64,000 bases of DNA from Saturnia japonica (taxonomy: Eukaryota; Arthropoda; Insecta; Lepidoptera; Saturniidae), in NCBI GenBank assembly GCA_033032175.1, contig CM065307.1, positions 2,976,001 to 3,040,000 on the forward strand. Reading direction: 5' to 3'. Both the position numbers and the translations under genes were made by a program. Every line of letters begins with the position of its first letter. Within the stretch, counting starts at the first letter, position 1. Shown here one piece after another: positions 12,352-21,754 of this stretch. The notes under the pieces are model-generated. The model ran no database searches. It saw nothing but the letters and a program-made list of their open reading frames with translations, and was not told the DNA's origin.

Positions 12352-13174
12352 ATTCTAAAAGACTCGGACCATCCACATATATAAACACAGCACTAAAAAC
12401 TCGTAACTCGTACTGCCTACGTTATATTATGTATAAATGAAAATATGTTTGGTAGTCAAGCCAAATAGGATACCAATAAACTAGGTAAATTAAACAATTC
12501 TAAGTATTCATCTAAATTCAAATGAAACTGCACCTATTGAATTTGTACGCGTAATAACTCCAAGTTGTTACACTTCTATTGGGGGAATTCCTGAGAATTG
12601 TGTTGCTTATGTTTAATATTGTCAGTAGAACAAAACAAAAATACCATAACGTATGTTACCTACTATCCTACCTACCTAACGTACTCGACCACCCAGAACC
12701 AGGTAACGCGGACTCAAATTACAATGCAAGTTTCCACGTGAATTATCGGAAATCGCTGACCATGTGAAATGAACACTTCGTGGGACAATGAAAGAATGAC
12801 AGACGAACAATCTCGCTCTATCGCTTGAGCTTGGAGGTACACACCTTAGTTTAAGTTATATATTGTAATTAATTAATTTTATTATAAGTTTTTGTAAAGG
12901 ACTAAAAATTGCCTTTTAAAAACCTCCTACGGACGGTCAACTACGTAATTCGTAAAAAAATATTTATTAAAATTTACAAAAAAATATTACATTAACTAGA
13001 AATAAGTGTAATATTTAAAAGATTAAAAAAAACAGGATCGTTATCGGGAGGTCGGCCCCGTCATCGTGAATTACGTTGTTTTTTGCTACCGTAACTATAA
13101 GTCTACAGTAGGTGGTAGATTTATGCAGATTACGGTGTTGTAATTACGGGGCAGTTGGCAACACTGGTTTGAGT

Positions 13175-13500
13175 AGTCTGTAGTAGTAGTAATTATTCGT
13201 CCAATAGGACATGCGAAGGAATTGATCTATACTGTCACTTCTGAAATTATCAAAGAAATTATTGTAAATTGTTTTCTAAACAGTTTTCTTTTAGTTAATT
13301 TATTGTTTCAATGGCACAAGTGCCAAACCTTTTGTAATTATGTGAATTGTTTGAGATTTGAGAGTATGTGAGAACTAGGGATGTGAATAAAAATCAATTA
13401 TTGAAAAATCAATTAAAAATATTTAAATAAAAATACTTTTTTTTTTCACTGTCGGTTTATATTTAATAGATCTGTCATTTTTTTTTGTGACATTAGGTAT
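13175..13500. other. Intergenic; nothing recognised
   Basis: Short AT-rich stretch between the hAT transposon and the next dispersed repeats. No gene or repeat family was identified. Confidence 0.5.
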
Positions 13501-13524
13501 TCAATCTCCCTTCTTACTAACTTG

Positions 13525-13762
13525 CCAACTAGTCATCTTTATTGAAAACAATTACTGCCATTATCAAGTGAATATAGTGTCCTGTCTTAGAACGAATTCA
13601 GTATCCCAAAAAGATGGTAGCTTCCTTGTTAAAACTTTCTAGGGAGTTTTTGTTGCACATCAAAATGTATGCTTCCACTTTATATATATAACCCACTTCA
13701 CATCACACAAGCTATATCACACAAAACGCTACCAATATTACATAATATATGGTCTAAAACCT
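13525..13762 (+). repeat. Dispersed repeat family 'CCACTTCAC', copy 1
   Basis: Shares order and wording with copies at 42245-42435 (plus) and 49935-50130, 57632-57905 and 59625-59765 (minus), with a short piece at 56135-56215. Common words are ATTACTGCCAT, GAATTCAGTAT, TTCCTTGTTA, AGTTTTTGT, CCACTTCAC and CAAAACGCTACCAATA / CAAAATGCCACCAATA. The unit is about 250-300 bp and non-coding; its class is undetermined. Confidence 0.6.
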
Positions 13763-13773
13763 AAGTTAATAGA

Positions 13774-14110
13774 TCTATACTGCTATTATTAAACTGAAGA
13801 GTTTCTTTGTTTGTTTGTTTGGTTGAACATGCTAATCTCAGAAACTACTTGTTCGAATGGAAAAAATATTTTTTGATGGATAGTCCATTGATCGAAGAAA
13901 GCATAAAGGCTATATAATATCACACTACGACCAATAGAAGCGGAGCATCAATGAAAAATGTTGCAAATATGGGGAATAATTATTGCTTTTGAGAGCTTCC
14001 ATTGCGTGAGCTGCGTTAATGGTTAAAGTTACTCAACAAACATGTGTGAAGGAATTGTTCCTCTTAAAAAGTTCTAAAAAAGTCCGCGATAGCATTTGGC
14101 TATCTTTTAA
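13774..14110 (+). mobile_element. Helitron fragment (TCTATACTRCTATTATTAAA family)
   Basis: It begins A|TCTATACTGCTATTATTAAA and continues with GAAGAGTTTCTTTGTTTGTT, GCTAATCTCAGAAACTACT, ACGACCAATAGAAGCGGAGC and GCGATAGCATTTGGCTATC. This is the layout of a widespread lepidopteran Helitron. The CTAG end is not recognisable, so the copy is truncated. The degraded stretches in the inverted duplication (about 1920-2300 and 20200-20500) belong to the same family. Confidence 0.65.
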
Positions 14111-14544
14111 GGTTGACTCAATAAAACCTTTTTTATGGTAATAAAATTTGTTCTAAAAAAATGCATTATTTGCGATGGTGTTTCTATGAACATGGTATTA
14201 ATCTTATTAAAATAAAATATTCATCACAAGTATTTAATTTTGAAAAACTTGTCCTTGACATCAATTGATTTCAATAAATATCTTAGGAGATACCACAGTT
14301 TTGAAATAACTCCGCAGCGAAGTAAAGTTTCAGCTTCTTTATAATTGTAATAAAGGTGCCTACGATCCAATCTTTCTAACCTTCCCTCTCTCTCTCTCTT
14401 ATGTGACACAGACGAAGATGCGCAGGTCAGTTAGTTCAAAAAAAAAACCATAACATGTAATTTCAAGATTCCACCAAAAACTTCAATAGCCATTATATAT
14501 CACCCATAAATATCGTTATTTATAATTAAATCATGAGTTGTTTC

Positions 14545-14742
14545 TTAATTTAATATTTTATTTAATTACTGTCCGTTATTAGAAGCCTAATATTGAGAGC
14601 AGCGCATCAGTGTTTCCGTTGATTTCTCTTTCTACCTTCTATAGCCATCTCTTTCGCACCTCCCACATGTGTCACCAGGCGGCGCGGGGGGGCCGTAGCC
14701 TTGGTAGTAGGATGCGGCGAATTTATTCGTCATTGGCGTGAT
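14545..14742 (-). mobile_element. Partial copy of the GACGCG-end MITE
   Basis: About 170 bases are the reverse complement of the interior and right end of the MITE at 19212-19498, including TTATTAGAAGCCTAATATTG, CACATGTGTCACCAGGCGGCG and GATGCGGCGAATTTATTCGTC. Only one terminal half is present. Confidence 0.7.
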
Positions 14743-14941
14743 GTTTTCCGTTCGAACAACTTGTGCTCTCCAAACGTGCCTCGAACGGGCAATTTGTATT
14801 TAAAAGTTAGTAGTGTCTTGTTCAAACCACAAACACGTAAGTTGCACAAGTATTATTTATACAAATATTTTTAAAGTGTTTCAAATAGCCTCCTTGGTTA
14901 CTTTAAAATGATGTAAGTGTTCAAACTCCAAACACAGGTAC

Positions 14942-15052
14942 CTATATTTATGAATATATTATTATTAACGGGTTAACCGTTCGACTTTAAGTATTGAATT
15001 TTCAATTTCTTTTAAAAATTATTTTACTTGTTTTATACCTGCAAGGCATTTA
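14942..15052 (+). repeat. Direct repeat, copy 1 of a 111-bp segment
   Basis: Nearly identical to 15201-15311, running from CTATATTTATGAATATATTA through ACGGGTTAACCGTTCGACTT to CCTGCAAGGCATTT. The two copies are 259 bases apart and almost base-for-base the same, indicating a recent local duplication. Each contains the short palindrome ACGGGTTAACCGT. Confidence 0.85.
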
Positions 15053-15200
15053 AGAATTTAATTTCAAAAATAATTTTACTTTTCTACCTTAAAAATTATC
15101 ATTTTTACATTTTATATTTATCGTACATGTCGTAGAAAATAAGCAACTTCCACAGGTCGGAATTTGTAATAGAATGGTCATATTTTTTGAAGTGAAATTA

Positions 15201-15311
15201 CTATATTTATGAATATATTATTATTAACGGGTTAACCGTTCGACTTTAAGTATTGAATTTTCAATTTCTTTTAAAAATTATTTTACTTCTTTTATACCTG
15301 CAAGGCATTTT
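15201..15311 (+). repeat. Direct repeat, copy 2 of a 111-bp segment
   Basis: Second copy of the segment at 14942-15052. Differences are few (for example ACTTC for ACTTG before TTTTATACC). The sequence between the copies is not repeated, so this is not a simple tandem array. Confidence 0.85.
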
Positions 15312-15569
15312 AAATAAATATTTTTTAATAAATATTTTTTTTAGTGTTATAAGACTATCCCGAAAAGTGGGAAACCGCTTCCGAGCTAGCAACATTATGC
15401 GTATGGGAAGTGGGGCAGGTGCGGGACGTACGTATTGTTTTTGGACACAGTGCAGCGTATGTAATTATTCTTGAACGCGGCTTCTGGTTTTTTCTGTATT
15501 CTGAGGATAAGCATTAATAAACCAGTACCGATAAGCAGGTTAAACTTTGTGTGAATATTTCACAAACAT

Positions 15570-16380
15570 ACAGCGCCTCTCGAAGGAGCGCTTTATATAT
15601 ATTTTTCACAGAAAAATTATCACTTAACAAAACGTGAACCTGTAGAAACCTGTACCGATGTTAGTGCCCCTCGCGGGGGCGCTTTATTATAATTTTCACA
15701 GAAAAATTATCACCTCATGAACCTGTGCAAACCTGTACCGATGTACAGCGCCTCTCGCAGGAGGGCTTTATATATATTTTTCACAGAAAAATTATCACCT
15801 AATGAACCTGTGCAAACCTGTATCGATGTACAGCGCCTCTCGCAGGAGGGCTTTATATATATTTTTCACAGAAAAATTATCACCTCATGAACCTGTACAA
15901 ACCTGTATCGATGTACAGCGCCTCTCGCAGGAGGGCTTTATATATATTTTTCACAGAAATTATCACCTCATGAACCTGTGCAAACCTGTACCGATGTACA
16001 GCGCCTCTCGCAGGAGGGCTTTATATATATTTTTCACAGAAAAATTATCACCTCATGAACCTGTGCAAACCTGTATCGATGTACAGCGCCTCTCGCAGGA
16101 GGGCTTTATATATATTTTTCACAGAAATTATCACCTCATGAACCTGTGCAAACCTGTATCGATGTACAGCGCCTCTCGCAGGAGGGCTTTATATATATTT
16201 TTCACAGAAATTATCACCTCATGAACCTGTGCAAACCTGTATCGATGTACAGCGCCTCTCGCAGGAGGGCTTTATATATATTTTTCACAGAAAAATTATC
16301 ACCTCATGAACCTGTACAAACCTGTATCGATGTATAGCGCCTCTCGCAGGAGCACTTTATATATATTTTTTACAGAAAAA
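15570..16380 (+). repeat. 85-bp minisatellite, about ten units
   Basis: Units begin near 15571, 15661, 15745, 15830, 15915, 15998, 16083, 16166, 16249 and 16333. The unit reads ACAGCGCCTCTCGCAGGAGG, then GCTTTATATATATTTTTCAC, AGAAAAATTATCACCTCATG and AACCTGTGCAAACCTGTATC. Unit length alternates between 85 and 83 because some units have CAGAAATTATC instead of CAGAAAAATTATC. The inner units are nearly identical, while the first two and the last are diverged, as expected for an array grown by unequal exchange. Long open frames across it arise from the repeat and are not genes. Confidence 0.95.
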
Positions 16381-18218
16381 TTGGGATATTTTAAAAGACT
16401 GAGAAACCTTGTACAGTTAATTATTGTCACGTGATTAATCGTACAATTTAGTGACGTCGGCATAAAATAAGTTTGTTGTTAAGACTTGGCATTGTATCAA
16501 TATAAATGACCTGAGTACTTGTATACTGTAAAGAATACATGTGTACTTAACAACCAAAATGCAGTGTGATATATGCGTGAGACTACTCAATTTATATAAA
16601 ATGCTTGACGGCCTAAAAATGTCTTTCTTCGAGAAAGATTACGTGAATGTTTTTATATCCAGATGCAATAATTTGGAATATTATGCCATTAGAATTATTA
16701 AATAATACCTATAAGAACGAGAAGTTATGATTTGCCAATAAAATTCTTGTGGCGCTCGCCGGCCGCTGCCGCGGCACGCTCGCTGCGCTCGCTCCGCTCG
16801 CGCGTTGTGGTCACAGCTCCAACCTAACCTAACCTGTTAAGGCTCGTCAAATGGTATTTGTTTTGAACAAATGTATAATTATAACTTTGCTCCCAGGGAG
16901 GTATACATGCTAATTTTACGTACATAATTATAAACGTGGAAATTAATTCATTTTTCAACGACTGGAAGGATTCGCGTGAAATTTCTATTTATATAGTCCT
17001 ATATCGTGGATATAGGATATTGAATAGTTTACTATTACGAATTTAAATTATATAATTTGAAGTAAATGTATGTAATTAACCGAGCTGGGTACTCGTTTTA
17101 TAAAAAGTGTCGATAACCTAAACTAAGGTATTTCATCAGCTCGCAAGGGGCGGATAAAAGGCTGCACTATGGCGCTGGTTGTTATATAAAGTAATCTGAG
17201 AAGCGACCACCAACTTGAAATACAGAATATCTTAAGATTACAGCTTGGTTGTAACAGATTTCGAATTTATAAATTATTTCATCAAAATATGAAAATAAGT
17301 AGAATCGGCCAGTTAATCTTAATTCGATGTCGCGCATTAAAAATTGACGCTCGCTCGCTCGCCAGCGGCACGCGTATTTTATTGCAAATCAAACCTAACC
17401 TGACTAGCACGTTGCTCTACTGGGTTACGAAAGGAATTACAGGATTTACCATTTTAGTAAATATAACATCATAATTGGGATTACCGAGCTACTAAGTGGA
17501 TCATAATATCCAATAATTTCACAATTTAAAATATAGTAGGATTCACAATAATTATAGTATACAATACAGCTATGTTTCACTATTCAGAAATTATTTTACT
17601 GAATTCATAATGCAGGATAACTTTTTATGAATGAAAATGTGCCAACCATCTTGCCAGATTGGAAACTTAAAAGAACACGTTGCCTTATTTTGACATGACA
17701 CATTTATGTAGGTCAAGCATTTTGACACTAAACTAATATGATTAGTGATTACATGTTGTCATGCTCTGTGATTTTATATAGCATCATATTGATGTCAAAT
17801 ATGATTATACATGATTATACCTACCCGAGTTAATATTTTATGTATAGCTTACATAAATATAAAATTCTACCCTCACATAACCGACTAGTCACAGAATTAC
17901 GTGGAATATGCAGTCATAAAATCAGATGAAAAATGACAATTTATTACGTACCACTGATATACAGCAAATCTTACTACATAACTAAAGTTGTTTTACTACG
18001 TACAGTTGATATATCAATACAGCCAGACATTTTGATCATGGTTACTTTCGCGCAGTAACTTGGAAGTTCAGTTATATATTCAACGTTCAGTCGACATAAG
18101 AGTTATATGGTTATGTATTACAGTTATATGAAAACTTTTGTACATCAATATATTTTATAATAGGAGTGAAATAATGAGTCGTAATATTTATCTGGCAACC
18201 GAGTCATTTCGTACATAA
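16381..18218. other. Intergenic; no gene recognised
   Basis: AT-rich, with a GC-rich island at 16750-16810 (GCTCGCTGCGCTCGCTCC) followed by AACCTAACCTAACCTG. A second small island at 17346-17410 has CTCGCTCGCTCGCC and AAACCTAACCTGAC. The CCTAA runs match the insect telomere unit, but only two or three copies are present at each place. Confidence 0.5.
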
Positions 18219-18424
18219 CAGAAGCTATTGCTCGATGTTATTCTGATAACACAGACGCAAATGTCTTCACTGGGTTTCTGAAGGGAGATGTGTACTAAGA
18301 CTTCACGCGTGGTGTAGCTCAGAAGCTATTGTTCGATGTTATTCTGATAACACAGAGACGCAAATGTCTTCACTGGGTTTCTGAAGTGAGATATGTGTAC
18401 TAAGACTTCACGCGTGGTGTAGCT
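18219..18424 (+). repeat. Tandem duplication, two units of 101 and 105 bp
   Basis: Unit 1 (18219-18319) and unit 2 (18320-18424) both start CAGAAGCTATTG and end CACGCGTGGTGTAGCT. They differ by a few substitutions and two short insertions in unit 2 (CAGAGACGC for CAGACGC; GAGATATGTG for GAGATGTG). No coding potential is seen. Confidence 0.92.
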
Positions 18425-19165
18425 ATGTGAAGTACGAAACAGAGCTGAGTAGCCAACGTATAAGCCGTTATCACTCCAATCACATTATATCGCAACGCGC
18501 GGAGTGTCTCTTCATAGCAAATATTTCCCGCTCTGCTATAACCACTTTCTTTGATATAAATTAAGTATCATAGCTTCACTTGTAAAAACACTGCCTTAAA
18601 TATAAAGTGATACGGTCTAGAAGCTCGCCAAAGTAAGTGACCATTTGATATTCTAACCATTAGGGTTAGGTCATCGTAGAAATTGGTTCGTTCCAAACGT
18701 ACAAAATATGCATCTAGCTCTACAGTAAGAATATGGCACAGACCTCGAAATGAATTGTTGAAGTGCGAATCGAAAGGACGGCGATAAATGTGAAGTAAAT
18801 TGCAGTAGGTACTACTCGCACTAACGTAGTTTTTGTAAAGGGTCTATATAACTTTAGATATAGGTGGACAATATGAATATAGGCCGCACGCACGGCCGAT
18901 TAATTCCAAACTAAGCAAAGCATATATTATGGCATGTAAAATAAAGATAGTATTAATCAGAATAAGCGAAATGGGGCTAGTCCGTAACATTAGTAATATT
19001 TTGACATTTTAGAATATGTTTGCGACCTTGTGTAATTGTTAAAACTAATCCTATTATTTTTCACACCTCATATTTTTATGAATAACTACATATACGTATC
19101 ACATTGGCGTATAGATATTTACCCACTATGGCATATCACATTGGCGTGTTCACCAGGCGATAACA
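18425..19165. other. Intergenic; nothing recognised
   Basis: AT-rich DNA without open frames or repeats that I can link to the rest of the window. Confidence 0.5.
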
Positions 19166-19211
19166 AACAGGTCTCAATATTAGGCTTCTAATAACGGACA
19201 GTAATTTAATA
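19166..19211 (-). repeat. End fragment of the GACGCG-end MITE family
   Basis: TCTCAATATTAGGCTTCTAA followed by CGGACAGTAATTTA is the reverse complement of 14563-14605. It abuts the complete MITE that begins at 19212, so one family member apparently landed in or next to another. Confidence 0.6.
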
Positions 19212-19498
19212 GACGCGTTTTACCTGAAATAAAACGCATATTAAAATACTTCCCTTATTAGAAGCCTACTTTTTAACTCTGCCTGGTGTATATTTCGACA
19301 CAATGACGAATAAATTCGCCGCATCCTACTACCAAGGCTACGGTCCCCCCGCGCCGCCTGGTGACACATGTGGGAGGTACGAAAGAGATGGCTATAGAAG
19401 GTAGAAAGAGAAATCAACGGAAACACTGATGCGCTGCTCTCAATATTAGGCTTATAATAAGGGAAGTATTTTAATATGCGTTTCAGGTAAAACTCGTC
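19212..19498. mobile_element. MITE with ~45-bp TIRs and TA flanks
   Basis: The left end GACGCGTTTTACCTGAAA plus ACGCATATTAAAATACTTCC is mirrored by the right end (GGAAGTATTTTAATATGCGT, then TTCAGGTAAAACTCGTC). The left arm has a small TAAA insertion. It is flanked by TA on both sides (19210-19211 and 19499-19500), as for Tc1/mariner-type insertions. It is 287 bp and non-coding; a partial copy lies at 14545-14742. Confidence 0.75.
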
Positions 19499-19585
19499 TA
19501 TTTTTGTGTTCAAAAGGATTGTAATACAAGTAATGGAACGCACCACCCGCGCCTTTGGAACTATTTACGCATGTATAATAATTTC

Positions 19586-20672
19586 ATTTCCATTTCTTTA
19601 TTTTCTCGACTACAGCTCCTGTGAAAACTTGAACGAGCGTCTTTAAATCGATAAACGTAACACGATAACAGACCCGATATTTTTATATAAAATGTAAGAA
19701 ATTAAACTAGTGCCAGATACTTTTGTATAAATTTATTAACTAATAATATATTTCATTACTACAAGATGTTTCACGTATTAATTCTTGATTGAAAATGCCA
19801 ACTTCTTCAAAATTTTCGAAGCTGTTGTAAAATAAGTAGGTATAGGTAGGTATTCGACCATGAAACAAAATAATTATAACGACAGGTAATCTTTATTTAT
19901 TTATTTTAATTAAAACCTCATGAATCGTCATCGGCCATCGATTTCATTACTTCTTTGGTCACAACACTACAATTATCAAATTAGAACTGTCATCGAGAAA
20001 ATAAAGAAATGGAAATGGTATAATTGTTCTTCCCACAAATACAATTTATTAAAATTTTTCATTATCTCCTAAACTATGTGTCCAAATAAAATGCAAAAGA
20101 GCAAAATTTAACTTCATAAAATTGTCTTTATGATGAATTAACTTTTGTTCGTAAGGATTAATATACCATGTGTAAAATAATTATCATAAATCACTTTTTA
20201 ATTATAAAATAGCTTATTGTGGCGTATGTATAAGAGATAGGCATATGCTATCGCGGACTATTTTTAAGATATACTAAGGCCCAATATTTTTTATAACATA
20301 TATTTACGTGAAACTAAAAATTATCGCAGCATACGCGGATAAAGCAGTTCGGCAGCAATATTATAGGCTATCTAGGACGTGCATCTTGATGCTAAATAGG
20401 TTATACTATTCCTCGTGAATCAAGTTAACGTATACAAAAAGAATTTTGCGAATCAGACTGATAGTTCATGACATTAGCATGTTTAAACAAACACTTCCGC
20501 TTTGTTATATTACTTTACATATTTAAAGTATAGAAAATACTTTTCAAAGTTTAAAGAATATTCCTACTTACAAAAACAAATTCCGAGGATAAAAGGTCGT
20601 AAAATAATATGAAAAAAGAAACATTCGTTTCTTTCTATTCAACCTTATTAAACAACTAAATTTGGTACAAGA
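19586..20672 (-). repeat. Arm B of the ~1.1-kb inverted duplication (partner 1762-2940)
   Basis: Contains the ATACCATTTCC MITE in reverse (19586-20022), missing about 95 internal bases relative to arm A, then the same degraded Helitron-like sequence up to GGTACAAG. Shared landmarks with arm A include CAAGTTAACGTATACAAAAA and CACTTCCGCTTTGTTATATT. Confidence 0.8.
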
Positions 20673-20864
20673 ATGGGCATTCTCCGTTTTAACAATATTT
20701 TTTGACTTTTTATTGTAATATGTTTATTTAAATTATTTATTTGATTAAGAAAGTTATTATTGTGAATATTTCAGGTGTTTAATTCAATTTCTCAAGAAAA
20801 TATGAAAAACATCGATTATTAAAAAAATTGATTTTAGGGCTTACTGTGCCACTCTAAGATTAGG

Positions 20865-21129
20865 TAGTTTGTATAAATGCCTAACTATTTTTCTATAATA
20901 AAAGTAGCCTAAGGTACTCCCTATAACATCAGCTATTTTTTAGTGAAAGTCCCGTCAAAATCGGTCCAACCGTTTCGGAGATTACCCGGAACAAACAGAC
21001 AAAAATTTGAAAATTGTTTTTTTTTTTTTCGTTTAAGTATCGTTTATATGTACTTTCAAATGCTTTTACTAAAAAAACTGTGTTTTTGACATTATAAACA
21101 GACACTTCAATTTTATTTCATTGTATAGA
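20865..21129 (-). mobile_element. Helitron (Lep1-like), truncated at its CTAG end
   Basis: On the minus strand it begins TCTATACAATGAAATAAAAT and continues with the family words ACAGACACTTCAATTTTA (plus-strand wording), AACCGTTTCGGAGATTACCC and AAAAGTAGCCTAAG, then stops. The 3' half with the CTAG terminus is absent. Confidence 0.7.
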
Positions 21130-21754
21130 TCAGTTGATATATCTTTAAATAAAATATTTACATGGTAACTTTTTGTATTGCTATGAGATGTCACAAGTTT
21201 TTACTGGGTATCGTTTGATTTTTTACATCGTGTTTGGGTTTGTTTATATTATGGAATTGTGGTTTTATTTCATTGTATAGATTACACTACTCCACGTGGT
21301 TAAACAGCTCGGGAATGCTTCCACTTCCGACTTATCAAAAATTAATATTTAAGACTAGCTGAAAGGTGTCGTATAAGTCAAATACCAATAGGCCTATACT
21401 ATTCCTCGTAAATTTGGCTATCATATAAAAAAAGCGTGTTTAAACAAACAAACAATAAAATTATTGTTCTGTATTATATTATTATTAATAAATAATGATA
21501 TTATATTATTAAGTATAATTTTTTTACTATCTGCCTATCTAGCATCAGTATCAGTATTACTCTTTTACTGCAATATTGTGTCTGTGAATGGTGAATGCTA
21601 GTCTTTCTGTGGTTATTACCACTGGTTATTGGTCTATGGTTATTACGTCTATGGTTATTACCATAAGTACCATAACCACAGATGATATTTCACTTTGGTT
21701 CCGATGTCGAAATAACAGTGAAAGCGATTAGAAAATAATACAAATCTACTGAAA
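21130..21754. other. 5' flank and probable promoter/5' UTR of DCUN1D1
   Basis: Holds a short degraded Helitron-like stretch (about 21350-21450) and a small cluster of CTATGGTTATTA repeats (21600-21660). The last 60 bases before the ATG at 21755 should include the 5' UTR. No core promoter element stands out. Confidence 0.4.

Larger units (their letters stand above)
9600..13166 (-). mobile_element. hAT DNA transposon, 3.57 kb, with TIRs and 8-bp TSD
   Basis: The left end CAGTATTGCCAAC is matched by the reverse complement of the right end, CAGTGTTGCCAAC. Both ends are flanked by an exact GTTTGAGT (9592-9599 and 13167-13174). The 8-bp duplication plus the CAG-type ends define hAT. The interior carries a decayed minus-strand transposase (10235-12351) and a nested Helitron (9732-10198). 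The intact target duplication and the readable but broken transposase mean the insertion is not ancient. Confidence 0.93.

Noticed and set aside
15802..16337. 140-codon and 63-codon open frames (repetitive protein) across the minisatellite
   Set aside because: They come from a stop-poor 85-bp unit read in rotating frames; no start context, splice sites or protein similarity.
16823..16838. Telomere or telomere-targeted retrotransposon
   Set aside because: Only two to three CCTAA units and no adjoining TRAS/SART-like coding sequence.
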